From: Nitrospira sp.
Lineage (GTDB): Bacteria; Nitrospirota; Nitrospiria; Nitrospirales; Nitrospiraceae
Assembly: GCA_005239465.1 (NCBI GenBank)
Contig: SPAW01000026.1
Location: 68,596-132,595, forward strand
DNA length: 64,000 bases
Reading direction: 5' to 3'
Shown: in pieces, positions 17,477-26,749 of the stretch
Numbering within the stretch: position 1 is the first letter of the stretch
Layout: every line of letters starts with the position of its first letter
Program-made: the position numbers and the translations under genes
The notes under the pieces: generated by a model
The model's input: the letters and a program-made list of their open reading frames with translations, nothing else
Told to the model about the DNA's origin: nothing
The model's database searches: none

Positions 17477-18469
17477 TTACTGCGGCGGCACGTCAATCAC
17501 GGCCTCCGCCGGCATCCCCGGTTTGAGTTCATGGTTCGGATTGTCCAGGTCGATTTTTATTCGATAGACCAGGGTCACACGTTCCTTATGAGTTTCCACA
17601 CTTTTGGGCGTGAACTCAGCCTGCGAGGAGATGAACGACACTCGGCCTTGGTAGGCCTTGTCAGGATATGTGTCGGTGTGAACGGTTGCCGACTGGCCCC
17701 ACCGGACGCGTCCCAGGTCCGTCTCGTTGAGATAGCCCCGCAACCAGAGATGGTCGACGTCGGCAATCGTCACCACCGGTGTCCCGGGGGACACGACCTC
17801 GCCAAGCTCCGCCTGCCGGACCAACATCACGCCGGAGACGGGAGCCGAGAGGACGGTGTACGTCAGCTTCACCCGAGACATCTGGAGCGCTTCACGAGCA
17901 AGCTGAAGATTGGCGCGCCGAACCGCAATCTCTTCCTTGCGAGTGCCCTCCACGATTTGATCATAGATCTGCTTGACGCGTTCGTACGTGGCCTGCGCAC
18001 GTTTCAACTGTGTCGCGGCGCTGTCGACATCTTCACGAGAGACGCCTTGTTCGGCAAGGAGCGCCTGACGCCGGCGGAACTCCGCTCGCTTCAGCTCAAG
18101 GTCCGCTTGGGCGTCGAGCAACGTCTGTTTGGCCGCCTGGATCTCCTGGACACGGCTTCCTGCCAGGGCGAGTTCGAGCTCAGCTTCGCGCATGCGTACG
18201 GTGGCCTCGTCCACGCTCACTTGCTGCCGATAGTCATCATCGTCCAGTCGAGCCAACAAGTCTCTTTGTGTGACGGATTGCCCCTCTTGAACGGGAAGCT
18301 CCACGATCCGGCCTTGCACTTTAAAGCTCACTACACTCTCGTGAGCCTCGATGTTGCCTGAAATCCGAAGCGTGGTGTCCGCGGCTTGGTTTGCCGCCGT
18401 GTGAACGTACAGGTACCCGCCTGCCGTCACCGCGAGTGCCCCAAGTATGATCAGGACCATTCGTTTCAT
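17477..18469 (-). CDS. HlyD-type membrane fusion protein (YbhG-like)
   Basis: An N-terminal membrane anchor (MVLIILGALAVTAGGYLYV) is followed by a biotinyl-lipoyl half (VSFKVQGRIVELPVQEGQSV), a long alpha-helical hairpin (about residues 75-185, with ELALAGSRVQEIQAAKQTLLDAQ) and the second lipoyl and beta-barrel parts (VLSAPVSGVMLVRQAELGEVVSPG). It should link the inner-membrane ABC exporter to the outer membrane; no TolC-type gene is in the window. It lies between the TetR regulator and the first ATPase. Confidence 0.87.
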   Translation of the reverse strand: MKRMVLIILGALAVTAGGYLYVHTAANQAADTTLRISGNIEAHESVVSFKVQGRIVELPVQEGQSVTQRDLLARLDDDDYRQQVSVDEATVRMREAELELALAGSRVQEIQAAKQTLLDAQADLELKRAEFRRRQALLAEQGVSREDVDSAATQLKRAQATYERVKQIYDQIVEGTRKEEIAVRRANLQLAREALQMSRVKLTYTVLSAPVSGVMLVRQAELGEVVSPGTPVVTIADVDHLWLRGYLNETDLGRVRWGQSATVHTDTYPDKAYQGRVSFISSQAEFTPKSVETHKERVTLVYRIKIDLDNPNHELKPGMPAEAVIDVPPQ

Positions 18470-18496
18470 TGTCGTCAGCCTGCGCTGCTAGCCGGG

Positions 18497-19141
18497 TCAG
18501 CGCGACCTGGCTTTCTCCGTGATCAACCCTTCAAGCACCACCCTGATGATGGCGGAAAATCCGCTCTTCGGTGTGAGGCCCAGTTCTTCCATCTTGGGCG
18601 GATTCATAATGGCTTGGACGGCGCCAAGCAGAATTTCGATCGCCAACTTGGGGGGAATGTCCTGGCGAAGGAGTCCTGCTCTGCGCCCTTCGAGAAATAC
18701 CTTGCCAAAATGGCGCTGAATCACGTCCCGCCGCCGGCTCTCCACCACCGTAAAGAGGTCCGGTGCCTCCCGTCGGATGTCACGCACAAACGGCGGTTGA
18801 ATCTCTTCCATGTGCCCCTGGACACACGCGAGTAGGCGATGCAGCGCGCCCAGACAATCGGATGAGGCCTCGGACGTAATGCGGCCGAGATCCGCGTCGA
18901 CGCTGCGGAACTTCTCGAGGATCACGGTCTCCAGAAGCGCCGACTTGCTCGGGAAGCAGGCGTACAGCGTTTTCTTGCTCATCCCGAGTTCTTCCGCGAG
19001 ATCATCCATCGTGACGCGGCGGAACCCGTGGGCGAAAAAGTGCCGCCGGGATTCCGAGATGATCCGGTGACGGACAGCATGCTCGGCGGCCGATTGTGGC
19101 ACCGGCACCTTGCGGCGCGGCATAGAGGCTCTCGTAGCCAT
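18497..19141 (-). CDS. TetR-family transcriptional regulator
   Basis: A 214-aa protein with the N-terminal TetR helix-turn-helix at about residues 22-70 (ILESR-type helix, FRRVTMDDLAEELGMSKKTLYACFPSKSALLE) and a helical ligand-binding C-terminal domain. It heads the exporter operon, as CecR/YbiH does in E. coli, and probably represses it. The ATG at 19141 abuts a possible -10 box (TAGTAT), so translation may instead begin at the second Met (MPRRKVPVPQ, 19123). Confidence 0.87.
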   Translation of the reverse strand: MATRASMPRRKVPVPQSAAEHAVRHRIISESRRHFFAHGFRRVTMDDLAEELGMSKKTLYACFPSKSALLETVILEKFRSVDADLGRITSEASSDCLGALHRLLACVQGHMEEIQPPFVRDIRREAPDLFTVVESRRRDVIQRHFGKVFLEGRRAGLLRQDIPPKLAIEILLGAVQAIMNPPKMEELGLTPKSGFSAIIRVVLEGLITEKARSR

Positions 19142-19148
19142 ATACTAT

Positions 19149-19176
19149 GGAAACTAGAATAGTATCGTAAGTTTCC
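19149..19176. promoter_or_regulatory. Candidate TetR operator and promoter of the exporter operon
   Basis: A perfect 7-bp inverted repeat, GGAAACT and AGTTTCC, with 14 nt between the arms (centre to centre about 21 bp, two helical turns), lies immediately before the regulator gene. On the leftward strand TTACGA and TAGTAT are 17 nt apart and could be the -35 and -10 boxes, placing the repeat over the promoter. Confidence 0.5.
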
Positions 19177-19191
19177 TACGTCAACCCTTGA

Positions 19192-19572
19192 ATGCCGCGG
19201 CTTTTGCACCTTTCGTACTGGATTCACGGGCGGGACCTGCCGGGCTATCCCGCCTCCCACGGCTGTATCGGCCTCTACAACGAACCGATGCAGAAGGAGC
19301 AGTACGGCATCCCGAAAGAGCCGGAGCTGGAGGATGCGAAGCGACTGTTCGAGTGTGTGTTAAGCGGTGAGGTGGAGAACGCTCGCATGATCCCACTCAT
19401 ACGCGGTCCAAAAGTTCACATCATCGGCCTGGCTCCGCGAAATGATTTTTGGATTGGGGCTCATAGTAGTCGCGTTACTGGAAGGAGAGGTCACACTCCG
19501 GTCCAAAAACGCCGGACTTACCCGTGCCAACATCCCAACCCAACATGCCACTGATGGCTGGTCGATTTCTCA
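19192..19572 (+). pseudogene. Truncated duplicate of the L,D-transpeptidase 3' end plus its flank
   Basis: From 19219 the frame encodes SYWIHGRDLPGYPASHGCIG and onward to HIIGLAPR, nearly identical to the intact gene's C-terminus, but the first two thirds (signal, LysM-like part, most of the catalytic fold) are absent. The match continues into 140 bp of flank that at the first locus lies beyond a 300-bp insertion. Catalytic residues are present, but without the rest of the domain it is not functional. Confidence 0.85.
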
Positions 19573-19647
19573 AGGAGTTTGATTTATCCTACAGCCGATC
19601 CACAAACAAATGAATTTGCTTCAGCGAGAAAGATAACGTGTTGCATT

Positions 19648-19663
19648 CGCCTCTAGAGAGGCG
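19648..19663. promoter_or_regulatory. Perfect palindrome upstream of the secreted beta-propeller gene
   Basis: CGCCTCT-AG-AGAGGCG is a 16-bp exact palindrome 35 bp before the start codon. It could be an operator or the base of a short mRNA hairpin. There is no T-tract after it, so it is not a terminator. Confidence 0.4.
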
Positions 19664-19697
19664 TACCTATTTTGGCCTCTTCTAGAAGGAGGATCCC

Positions 19698-20849
19698 ATG
19701 AAACGTTCACACTTCTCGGGACTGGTCGCAGCTTGTTTTGTCGTCCTTGCTGCCGCTCTCGCTCAGGCTGAACTTCTCGCCATGCTCAATTATGAGTCCA
19801 AACCGGAACAGATGATCCGGAAAGAAGGGTTGGCGATTATCGACGTGGACCCGAAGTCCCCGACGTTTGGAAAGATGCTGATGGACATCCCGCTGCCGCC
19901 TGATCTGGTGGCGCATCACATCTATTACAATCGCGATCAGAGCAAGGCCTATGTGACCGCACTTGGGAAGAGTATTCTGCACGTCCTGGATCTGACACGG
20001 TTTCCTTACCGCATGAAGGTCATGGAGACCCCAGGCTGCCAGGTGCTGGAGGACATTGTCTTTTCTCAAGACAATCGCACCTGGTATCTCACCTGTATGG
20101 GGTCGAGCACGGTTGTCATCGGGGATGCGACGACTGATAAGCCGCTCAAAATCATAAGCGCGCCAGCGCCTGGACCTCCGTTCATCAGTTACCCGCACGG
20201 TATCAGCGTCCACAGCGGTATCGATCGCGTCCTCGTCACCAGCACGGTGAGGCCATCGGATTTAGGGGACCCTGGGGAGACCGTGACGGTGCTCGAGGCC
20301 AGCAGCGGGAAGGTGCTGTCCACCCATAAGGTCTCAAACAAGCCCTCCCCTTCGAACGCGGCGCCGGTTGAAGTCATGTTCTCCCATGAAGCGGAACCCC
20401 CCGTGGTGCACATCACAGTGATGTTGGAGGGCACCCTGTGGGCTGGGGTCTGGAACTCGACCTCCAAGGATTTTAGCTTTCAACAGGTTGACGACTTTAG
20501 CGTGCGAGGCCACGGAGTCCCGTTGGAAATGCTGTATAACCGGAAAGGGGACCGTCTGTTTGTCACCACAGCCAAGCCCGGCCACGTGAACATCTATGAT
20601 AATAGCGACCCCCAGCAACCGAAGTTTCTTAAGGCCATTCCTGCGGCTCCCGGTGCTCACCACTTGGTCCTTTCTCCGGATGAGCACTACCTCTTTGTCC
20701 AGAACAGTTTCTTGAATCTGCCGGGAATGAGTGACGGCTCGATCACGGTGATCGACATGACGAAGGGCGAGGCCATCGCCAGCGTGGACACGCTGAAGAA
20801 CCAGGGTTTCAACCCCAACTGCATTATTCTCCTGCCGGCGGGTCATTGA
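19698..20849 (+). CDS. Secreted beta-propeller protein (YVTN/SBP56-like repeats)
   Basis: A clear signal peptide (residues 1-24, ending ALAQA) precedes about 360 residues of repeated beta-propeller blades with motifs such as AYVTALGKSILHVLDL, GSITVIDM and HHLVLSPDEHYLFVQN. There is no cytochrome haem motif. Substrate or partner cannot be read; family members include YncE-type and selenium-binding/methanethiol-oxidase-like propellers. Strong ribosome site AGAAGGAGGATCCC. It is monocistronic, with a palindrome in its leader. Confidence 0.7.
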   Translation: MKRSHFSGLVAACFVVLAAALAQAELLAMLNYESKPEQMIRKEGLAIIDVDPKSPTFGKMLMDIPLPPDLVAHHIYYNRDQSKAYVTALGKSILHVLDLTRFPYRMKVMETPGCQVLEDIVFSQDNRTWYLTCMGSSTVVIGDATTDKPLKIISAPAPGPPFISYPHGISVHSGIDRVLVTSTVRPSDLGDPGETVTVLEASSGKVLSTHKVSNKPSPSNAAPVEVMFSHEAEPPVVHITVMLEGTLWAGVWNSTSKDFSFQQVDDFSVRGHGVPLEMLYNRKGDRLFVTTAKPGHVNIYDNSDPQQPKFLKAIPAAPGAHHLVLSPDEHYLFVQNSFLNLPGMSDGSITVIDMTKGEAIASVDTLKNQGFNPNCIILLPAGH

Positions 20850-21150
20850 AAGAAGGTGGCAAGCGAAGGCGTCGATCCAACTAGAGGGTTTTGGAGCCTC
20901 AAGCTCTTGTGGGTCCAATAACTGTTGATTTTGAACCGCACAGATGACCATGGTAATCTCATTAGTTTCAAGGCCTAGCTTGCTTTCTTAGACCAAGGTT
21001 GTTGACCTGAGGCTCAGGGATCATAGCAATATTTATGATGATGGGACATGGGAAAGAGAGCCGGGATTCTGGCGGCTTTGGGCGCGGGATTTCCCTCCGT
21101 GCGACCGCATAGATAAACTCCGAGGCCCCTTCTCCAGAAAGCGAGGAAAT
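20850..21150. other. 300-bp intergenic region
   Basis: No gene, hairpin-word repeat or clear terminator seen. It should hold the promoter for the lipoprotein gene that follows. Confidence 0.35.
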
Positions 21151-21714
21151 ATGTACTCGAGGGCAACATCGGCGGCAATCAGTATTGTCATGGGGCTTAT
21201 TATGGTGCTCCAAGGATGCCGTTTGGGTACTGGACCCTCCATGCCAGATATCGGTACGACCATGATCGCGCATACGGCGGAGATTCAAGCAGACGATCAG
21301 ACCATAAAGGAAATCATGTCCATATTCAAACGTGCCGACGAAGCCCTCAGAGGACAGGATCTGAACGCACTTATGGACTTGTATTCGGAGGACTATAGGC
21401 ACCATGGCTACACGAAAGAGATCTTAAGAGGAATTTGGGAGGGGCTATTTCAGGACCATCACGATTTCTCCAACACCCATGTTTTCTCAAAAATCAAAGT
21501 GGAAGGCGGCAAAGTTCCCAAGGCTGAGATCACCTGCACGGGAAGTCTCTGGGCAACCTCCAACCGTACTGGCCAACGAGTCAATATTGACAGTTGGTTT
21601 GTCGATGTTCATTTTTTAACGTACGAAGGTGGGGCCTGGCGGATACGAGGCCATGCATGGGAGACCCCCATGAAGGATACACGCTATGCGCTTCCACCCC
21701 ACCCATTTTTCTGA
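21151..21714 (+). CDS. Lipoprotein with NTF2/SnoaL-like domain
   Basis: A hydrophobic signal ends in the lipobox LQGC (Cys at residue 23), so the protein should be lipid-anchored in the envelope. Residues about 50-180 resemble the NTF2-like/SnoaL fold: a helix with IMSIFKRADEALRGQDLNALMDLYSEDYRHHGYTK-type spacing followed by long beta strands (WRIRGHAWE). Such proteins are often small-ligand binders or of unknown function. A second secreted protein of this type is at 55.2 kb. Confidence 0.65.
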   Translation: MYSRATSAAISIVMGLIMVLQGCRLGTGPSMPDIGTTMIAHTAEIQADDQTIKEIMSIFKRADEALRGQDLNALMDLYSEDYRHHGYTKEILRGIWEGLFQDHHDFSNTHVFSKIKVEGGKVPKAEITCTGSLWATSNRTGQRVNIDSWFVDVHFLTYEGGAWRIRGHAWETPMKDTRYALPPHPFF

Positions 21715-21737
21715 GCCTGCGCTGTGCTTTTTTGTGC

Positions 21738-21930
21738 TCAACGCCACCTCACTCCACCCAAGTCTGGCCTACTCCAGCCAAAAGTCAGGTTTCTCGAAAA
21801 CCTTGGCTGGATACAGCCTGAACGGGGCTGAGTAGGCTGGAGTAGGGTTGTGAGAATGGTTTCCTAAACCGCTGTTCCTACGGCTAAACCTGTCCTCCAA
21901 TCTTCTGATTCATGGACACAGGACAGCTAT
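21738..21930. repeat. Heptamer-word hairpin with conserved 3' tail (locus p)
   Basis: Left arm CCTACTCCAGCC and right arm GGCTGGAGTAGG are complementary within longer 7-nt-register runs. TTTCCTAAACCGC follows, and about 55 bp later ACAGCTATTTTTGGCAGGCTG, paralleling the spacer at 5.1-5.3 kb. It occupies the gap between the convergent lipoprotein and Lon-like genes. Confidence 0.55.
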
Positions 21931-22003
21931 TTTTGGCAGGCTGAAATTTCCAGGATTTAAGGGCAAGAATTCTTGCAGATTTTGTGGACAACAGATCATG
22001 TTA

Positions 22004-24427
22004 TTACGGCTCCGTGATGATGTGCCCGCCGGGTCTTTCTTCGCCTTCAATCCATTGAGCAACAACCTGCGCCATTTCTTCGAGTCGCTGCGCGGCGCGG
22101 CCAAACACCGTGTCGGGCGGATACGTAGCATCGAGACCCCGTTCGCCGGCTGCGACGCCGGTCAGCAGTTCCAGGGCTTCTTCGATCGTATTGACCGCGT
22201 AGATTGCGAAGTGTCCTGACTCGACGGCCTCCACCACCTCGCGGCGAAGCGCCAGATGCTTCGTGTTTCGAGCGGGAACGATCACGCCCTGCTTGCCGGT
22301 CAGGCCTCTGCGCGAGCAGGACTCGAAGAACCCCTCGATCTTTTCATTCACGCCTCCGATTGGCTGTATTTCGCCCAATTGGTTGACGGAACCGGTCACC
22401 GCCAGCCATTGATGGATCGGAAGGTCTGCCAGGCTGGAAAGAATGGCTGCGAGCTCGGCCACGGCCGCGCTGTCACCTTCCACTTCAGAATAGGTTTGTT
22501 CGAAGGTCAACGAGGCGCTCATGGCAAAAGGATGGGACCCGGCAAATTTCCCGGCGAGGTAGCCGGCCAGCGTCATGACGCCTTTGCTGTGGATCATGCC
22601 GGCGAGTTCCGCCTCACGTTGAATGTCGATGACCCCCTTCGTGCCGACGTAGGTGCGAGCTGTGATGCGCGTGGGGCGTCCGAACGCGTAGTCACCGAGC
22701 TGATGGACGGAGAGTCCATTGACCTGGCCCACGACCTCGCCGTCAAGATCGACCATCAGGGTCCCTTCTGTAATTTCATCCTGGATCCAGTGTTCAGCCA
22801 GATTCGAGCGGTGACGTTTGTGCGAGATGGCGGCATCGACATCCGTCCTGGTCACAAAGGAATGGCCTTCTTTTCTGGCCCAGTATCCGGCTTCGCGGAT
22901 GAGATCGCTCACCAGACTAAACCGCAGCGACAGCCGGTCGTGCCGATCGGCGAAACGGAACCCTTGCCTGATGACTTCGGCCACAGCGTCCGCTCCAAAA
23001 TGCGGCAGTCCTTCTTCGCGGCAGAGCTTGGCGATGAAGCCGGCGTATTGGCGGTCCTGCCGCTCGCTTCGGACCACTTCGACGTCGAAGTCCGCCTTCA
23101 CCTTGAAAAGCTTGCCAAAGTCTTCTTCATAGGCCTGAAGGAGGTGGTAGAGCATGGCCGGGCCGACCATAATGACTTTTACATTCACCGTGATCGGCTC
23201 AGGTCTGAGTCCTGCCGTCGAGAATCCGTAGAATTCACCGGGATCTTCAATCTTTACCTCTCCCGTCTTGATCACGCGCTTCAAGGCATCCCAGGAGAAC
23301 AGCTGGCGGAGGGTATCCAGGGCGTTCACGATCAAATAGCCCCCGTTGGCTAATAGGACGGCGCCCGCCCGAATCTCGGTGAAGTCGGTATACATGACGC
23401 CCAGATGCGCCTTGCGTTCGATCTTCCCGATCAGATTCGTATAAGTCGGGTGGGATTCGTCGATCACGGGAGCGCCTTCCGTAGGGTCGTGCTGAACGAT
23501 GAGATTGACGAGAAAGCGCGTCATATCAGGCCGGCGCGGTTCCAAGCCGGGTATCGGCAGTGTCGGTCCCTCGCGTGGCAGGAAATCTTTGTAATGATGG
23601 ACGATGTCTTGTTGAACACGCGCTAATTGAGCGGAGACCGCCGGCAAGTCCTGATAGGTCCGCCGCATCGTTTCATAGCTGCCCTCCAGCACGTTGGCGA
23701 CCAGTTGGCGGTCGAGATTGCGGAGTTGCTGCTCCGCTTCCTTCTCAAGCCCATGGATACGCACGTGAAATTCACGGATTTCGCCTTCAAGGGTTTTGCG
23801 CCGTTCAGTCAAATCCTGCTGTTCCTGCTCGGTCATCGCCTCCATTTCGTCGTCTGTCATGGGGTGGCCGGCCTTGAGCGGGACAATCCCGAAGCCCACT
23901 GAGGTTTCTTCAAAGCCGAACCCTCGCGTCCGGCTGAGTTCCGTCAATTCGTGGAAGAGCGCTTTTTTCTTCGAATCGATGTCCTCGTTCAATTTGGCCT
24001 TGGCATCGAGATATTTCTTGCTCTCAAACGCCAAGGGAATGTCGCGCCGTAATCCCTCGATGAAGCCCGCCATCTCTCGCTTGAACGAGGCCCCCTGCCC
24101 TGCCGGAAGTGAGAGACAGGTTGGACGCGAGGGGTCCTGGAAGTTATTGACATAGCACCAGTCAGACGGGGCGGGAGCGCCCTGGGCCATTCGTTTCACC
24201 ATTTGCCGAACGAGCGTGCCTTTGCCGGTTCCGACAGGACCCGACACGTAGAGATTGAATCCGGGGCTCTTCATGTGCAGGCCGAATTCCAGGGCCTCGA
24301 CCGCCCGTTCCTGCCCGATGATTTCAGTGAGGGGTTCCAGCTCGCCCGTATCCTCGAAGCCGAGCTGTCCGGGATCGATCATCGGAGAGAGCATCGAGAC
24401 GGGGACTTTGAACTTCTCCGTGGTCAT
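22004..24427 (-). CDS. Lon-like ATP-dependent protease (LonB/YcbZ type)
   Basis: An 807-aa AAA+ protease. The N-terminal ATPase part has Walker A GPVGTGKGT near residue 65 and a helical insertion with long coiled sections (about 130-260). The C-terminal S16 protease domain contains the catalytic Ser653 (EGDSAA) and Lys696 (GGVNEKIEG). There is no Lon substrate-recognition LAN domain, as expected for this subfamily. It directly abuts the hibernation-factor fusion gene upstream (stop and start adjacent), so the two are co-translated. A fragment of its coding region is found at 13.1 kb. Confidence 0.88.
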   Translation of the reverse strand: MTTEKFKVPVSMLSPMIDPGQLGFEDTGELEPLTEIIGQERAVEALEFGLHMKSPGFNLYVSGPVGTGKGTLVRQMVKRMAQGAPAPSDWCYVNNFQDPSRPTCLSLPAGQGASFKREMAGFIEGLRRDIPLAFESKKYLDAKAKLNEDIDSKKKALFHELTELSRTRGFGFEETSVGFGIVPLKAGHPMTDDEMEAMTEQEQQDLTERRKTLEGEIREFHVRIHGLEKEAEQQLRNLDRQLVANVLEGSYETMRRTYQDLPAVSAQLARVQQDIVHHYKDFLPREGPTLPIPGLEPRRPDMTRFLVNLIVQHDPTEGAPVIDESHPTYTNLIGKIERKAHLGVMYTDFTEIRAGAVLLANGGYLIVNALDTLRQLFSWDALKRVIKTGEVKIEDPGEFYGFSTAGLRPEPITVNVKVIMVGPAMLYHLLQAYEEDFGKLFKVKADFDVEVVRSERQDRQYAGFIAKLCREEGLPHFGADAVAEVIRQGFRFADRHDRLSLRFSLVSDLIREAGYWARKEGHSFVTRTDVDAAISHKRHRSNLAEHWIQDEITEGTLMVDLDGEVVGQVNGLSVHQLGDYAFGRPTRITARTYVGTKGVIDIQREAELAGMIHSKGVMTLAGYLAGKFAGSHPFAMSASLTFEQTYSEVEGDSAAVAELAAILSSLADLPIHQWLAVTGSVNQLGEIQPIGGVNEKIEGFFESCSRRGLTGKQGVIVPARNTKHLALRREVVEAVESGHFAIYAVNTIEEALELLTGVAAGERGLDATYPPDTVFGRAAQRLEEMAQVVAQWIEGEERPGGHIITEP

Positions 24428-24982
24428 CTACGACACCTTCGACACAATGGGGGGTGGGAGCGTGACGACCGTCGCCTGTGGACCTTTCTTCCCTTGTTCA
24501 AGGCCGAAGACGACTTCCGTTCCGTCCTCCAGTCGCTCGAAGGTGAGTCCCTGCAGAGCATTCGCATGAAAATAAATCTCGCCGCCCCCCTCTTTGAGGA
24601 TGAACCCGTATCCTTCTTGAGGGAAGAGCTTGCAGATCACACCGCGATGCGGCGGGACCGGGGGAATGCGAACCTCCGTCTGGGCGCGTTTTTCGCGATA
24701 CTTGCGGAGTTCGATGGAGATAGCATGGAACGCGGCTCTGATGGCTTCCTCGAAGGTCTTGTCTTCCTTGCGAGCAGTCAGCGTATGGCGCCCGGGGAGC
24801 GTGACGATCACGAGTGCCTCGGCAACATTGTCGAGCTTCTTGTGGTGGGGGTTTTTCGTCAGGGTGACTCGTCCATGGAGCAGATCCTCATGGCCCCGCT
24901 GGAGATCCCCCATACGGGTTTCGATCTCGGTTTTCCACCGAGGTGTCATGTCTACATGCCGGCTCTCGATTTCTAGATCCAT
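24428..24982 (-). CDS. Ribosome hibernation factor (HPF/RaiA-like) fused to a cold-shock domain
   Basis: Residues about 1-105 resemble the short hibernation-promoting/sigma-54-modulation fold (MDLEIESRHVDMTPRW, LTARKEDKTFEEAIRAAFHAISIELRKY). Residues about 112-178 form a cold-shock OB domain (GVICKLFPQEGYGFI, IYFHANAL, VVFGLEQGKKGPQA) in place of the usual HPF C-terminal dimerisation domain. The predicted role is ribosome or RNA binding under stress. Good ribosome site GGAGGAGACCGT. It is the first gene of a pair with the Lon-like protease. Confidence 0.82.
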   Translation of the reverse strand: MDLEIESRHVDMTPRWKTEIETRMGDLQRGHEDLLHGRVTLTKNPHHKKLDNVAEALVIVTLPGRHTLTARKEDKTFEEAIRAAFHAISIELRKYREKRAQTEVRIPPVPPHRGVICKLFPQEGYGFILKEGGGEIYFHANALQGLTFERLEDGTEVVFGLEQGKKGPQATVVTLPPPIVSKVS

Positions 24983-25000
24983 ACGGTCTCCTCCTTCTTG

Positions 25001-25263
25001 GCAGGATGCTGAAAAAATCCGCAGCTTCGTTCTCGCAGCGTTCAGACCCTCGACGTACGGAGAAGCCAGCTTGAGGCAAGGTACCTATCCGCTCGCATGC
25101 GATCGAAGCGAGCGGTTCAAGCGAAGCTTGGTATGTACCTCCTCGGTCATTCACTCGCTGCGGGCTTGCCCGCGGAACGGCGCGTCTTGGACTTCGGCGA
25201 GCTCAGTCGAGCCGCGCGCCGGGGTTGGGCGGGTGAGACTAGCGACCTTTTTGAGCATCCTGC
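25001..25263. mobile_element. MITE-like element with terminal inverted repeats
   Basis: Left end GCAGGATGCTGAAAAA and right end (reverse complement) GCAGGATGCTCAAAAA form imperfect terminal inverted repeats of about 21 bp, the outer 10 bp exact. The 263-bp interior has no gene. Its right half holds the CGGCGAGCTCAG motif and roughly 60 bp that also occur in the insertion near 1.55 kb. No target duplication is obvious. The remaining 400 bp up to the next gene show no supported feature. Confidence 0.7.
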
Positions 25264-25660
25264 TCGGGTGCTCTTCGCTTCTCCATGACACACAGGCTAG
25301 CGAAGTTCGGCTGGGCCGAAATTCGTTTCTCGCAGTCTGATCGTCAATGGACTCAGATCTTAGATCAGCAAGCGATGTGCCGCACTCTCCTGGAGGCCGG
25401 AGGTATGAGACAAGGGGGCTATTGGCTTGAGACTCTTCAATCTCTCCCTGGCGTCTCAACCCGAACCTGGCTGTGAGGTGGCGCGTTTTGCCCCAGTTAG
25501 CTCTTGGCCACTGAAGCTCAATGCGCCAGTCGAAAACAATTAGGGTTGTCGGGCACGTGGATGGTGAGGAGAGATTGTGTAATCAAAAGGCTGGTACTTG
25601 CCGCGTGATTCTTGCGGCGGTCGATTTCCGTTGGAACGTGACTTGCGTAATTGTATCTCG

Positions 25661-26749
25661 ATGCCGATGTTGAGAAAGCATTCGCTTGAAAAGTATCTCC
25701 GGAACCGCTTTGGTCCCGAGGTTACGCTTCTGTCTTATGGGGTGATCGGCAAGGCCAGTTCGAATGGGGCGCAGAAACGATATGGTTACGGGACGCCGGT
25801 CAAGCTGACGTTCCGGGTCGGTCGGCGCGTGCGGTCCGCCGTGCTCGAAACCATGAAGCCCGGTCCGTTCGGCCATGAACATCCTGCCGATCGCGCACAA
25901 GCGATGCTGTGGGACTTTGAGTCCTACGGGCGGCTTCCACGCCATGTGAAGGCCCTCGACGTGGGCGCCTTTACCGACAAGAAGGACTTGGTATCGGTTG
26001 CAGAAGCTCAGGAGTTCTTCGTCCTGACTCAGTGGACAGAGGGGGCGAGTTACCACCTCGATCTCGAACGGCTCGCGAAAGGTGCGGCGCTGCGCAAGCT
26101 CGATCGGAAGCGAACCGTGGCGCTCGCACGCTATCTTGTGCAGATCCACGCTCGCAAGCGACGGGATGCCAATCTCTACCGCCGTCGCCTCCGGGAATTG
26201 ATCGGTCATGGCGAATGCATTATGGGACTGACCGATAGTTACCCCAAGCGGTTCGGATTCATCACGGACGATCTCTTGCGGACAGTCGAGGAGGCTTGCA
26301 ACCGGTGGCGTTGGCATCTGCGAGGGAAGACGCAGCGGCTGTCGCAAGTCCACGGGGATTTCCATCCGTGGAACGTCTTATTTAAAGAAGGCGTCGACTT
26401 CGCGGTACTCGACCGGTCACGCGGCGAATGGGGAGAGCCGGCCGATGATGTGACGTCCATGACGATCAACTACCTGTTTTTCTCCCTCTGCCGCTGGGGA
26501 AGCCTCCAGGGACCCTTCGAGGTCCTATTCCGACTGTTCTGGGACGCATATGTGGAGGCGAGCCAGGATGAGGACATCACTTCATGTGCCGCGCCCTTCT
26601 TTGCCTTTCGAGGATTGGTGTTGGCCAGTCCCGTCTGGTACCCCAAATTGCCTATTGAGGTGCGGCGCAGTATTTTTCGGTTTATCGAAAATGTGCTCGA
26701 CGTGCCGCGCTTCGATCCGTCTCGCGTGAACGAGTATTGTGCGGTTTAG
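25661..26749 (+). CDS. Phosphotransferase of the APH/choline-kinase fold
   Basis: The kinase signature VHGDFHPWNVLF (catalytic Asp, then Asn) near residue 245 and the downstream metal-binding loop AVLDRSRGEWGEPADDV mark an aminoglycoside-phosphotransferase-like small-molecule kinase; the usual DFD/DFE is replaced by DRS. The substrate is unknown, and antibiotic resistance should not be assumed. The ATG at 25661 (or 25667) fits better than the upstream start, because MLRKHSLEKYLRNRFG starts the domain. An APS-kinase-like gene follows 100 bp on, and the two may act on related metabolites. Confidence 0.75.
   Translation: MPMLRKHSLEKYLRNRFGPEVTLLSYGVIGKASSNGAQKRYGYGTPVKLTFRVGRRVRSAVLETMKPGPFGHEHPADRAQAMLWDFESYGRLPRHVKALDVGAFTDKKDLVSVAEAQEFFVLTQWTEGASYHLDLERLAKGAALRKLDRKRTVALARYLVQIHARKRRDANLYRRRLRELIGHGECIMGLTDSYPKRFGFITDDLLRTVEEACNRWRWHLRGKTQRLSQVHGDFHPWNVLFKEGVDFAVLDRSRGEWGEPADDVTSMTINYLFFSLCRWGSLQGPFEVLFRLFWDAYVEASQDEDITSCAAPFFAFRGLVLASPVWYPKLPIEVRRSIFRFIENVLDVPRFDPSRVNEYCAV

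Noticed and set aside
17015-18361. A 448-codon rightward frame
   Set aside because: It lies opposite the membrane fusion protein and ATPase genes, which have clear family motifs; the frame is a product of high GC.
22256-23353. A 365-codon rightward frame
   Set aside because: Antisense to the well-supported Lon-like protease gene and without any recognisable domain.
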